Shown: in pieces, positions 63,655-64,000 of the stretch
Numbering within the stretch: position 1 is the first letter of the stretch
How the letters are laid out: each line of letters starts with the position of its first letter
NCBI RefSeq assembly: GCF_001540865.1
Contig: NC_033628.1
Span: 10,716,415-10,780,414 of the forward strand
DNA length: 64,000 nucleotides
Direction: 5' to 3'
DNA from: Ananas comosus
Lineage: Eukaryota; Streptophyta; Magnoliopsida; Poales; Bromeliaceae
The notes under the pieces: generated by a model
What the model was told of the DNA's origin: nothing
The model's input: the letters and a program-made list of their open reading frames with translations, nothing else
The model's database searches: none
Position numbers and translations under genes: made by a program

Positions 63655-64000
63655 TCCGTAGGGGACTCTTGACTATAAATTATTTTATTATAATATGTTA
63701 CTTATGGATTGGCTACTAATTCTCAAGTTAGTGATCATGCTTGATTTTGAATTTATATATTTTTTTTATTCTAAAATAAATCATACCATAATTTATCCTA
63801 CATTTTATTGTAATAAAATAAAAGTGAAAGAAATAAATTAGAGTGGCTTAAAGATAAAAAAAAAGCGATACTACCTACCTACGATGCTCGAATACTCTAC
63901 TATCCTGGTGTACTCACTAATATGATTGATTTACAATAGGTGTCCTCACTTGGATATAGAGATTTTAATTCTCAGTTAATTTTCTGTAGTACTCGTTTGT
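63655..64000. other. AT-rich window end
   Basis: AT-rich DNA without ORFs, RNA genes or recognisable repeats. Confidence 0.3.

Overview
The window is a stretch of plant nuclear genome, most likely from a monocot. The genes are split by AG-ended introns, some first exons are very GC-rich, and the spaces between genes are AT-rich and packed with small DNA transposons, SINEs and microsatellites. A commelinid monocot such as pineapple would fit, but that is inference. I could run no database search, so gene identities rest on recognising protein families in translations that I spliced by hand.

Layout: 0-14.7 kb has no convincing gene and is filled with non-autonomous DNA transposons. These include members of a family with Mutator-like 10-bp target duplications elsewhere in the window, a ~1.5 kb extremely AT-rich element (5.5-7.0 kb), a ~2.8 kb element with inverted ends (7.6-10.3 kb) and a 669-bp foldback element (13.2-13.9 kb). 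From 15.2 to 23.9 kb lies a complete 19-exon Dicer-like 1 gene (DCL1, predicted 1891 aa), preceded by a microsatellite-rich leader. It has a miR162-type site that exists only after splicing, one GC-AG intron and a poly-asparagine tail. From 27.8 to 29.5 kb is a six-exon SYP5-type Qc-SNARE (233 aa). Two class III peroxidases with identical intron positions lie in tandem at 31.8-34.8 kb and 40.4-43.1 kb. An intron-less NGATHA-like B3 repressor-type gene lies on the minus strand at 52.1-52.7 kb. A 64-codon small ORF with a housekeeping-style promoter and leader lies at 62.2 kb.

The most unusual object is at 47.85-50.26 kb. It is a gene-capturing Mutator-like element with ~165-bp inverted ends and fragments of at least three host genes: a Raf-like kinase, an LRR receptor kinase and an ankyrin-repeat protein. 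The LRR fragment occurs twice in opposite orientation, so much of the element is one long inverted repeat, and an assembly gap sits exactly where the left arm should mirror the ankyrin part. A transcript across it would fold into long double-stranded RNA.

Other structures include a 981-bp hAT-type element with an 8-bp target duplication and a nested CACTA-like start, a five-copy tRNA-derived SINE family (two copies with perfect 16-bp target duplications), and a ~1.5 kb tandem segmental duplication at 58.5-61.6 kb. The two copies of that duplication carry different numbers of a ~185-bp repeat and different later insertions.

The genes do not form a pathway. DCL1 makes miRNAs, the SNARE serves vacuolar/endosomal fusion, the peroxidases are secreted cell-wall enzymes and the B3 protein is a nuclear regulator. 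The peroxidase pair is a local duplication.
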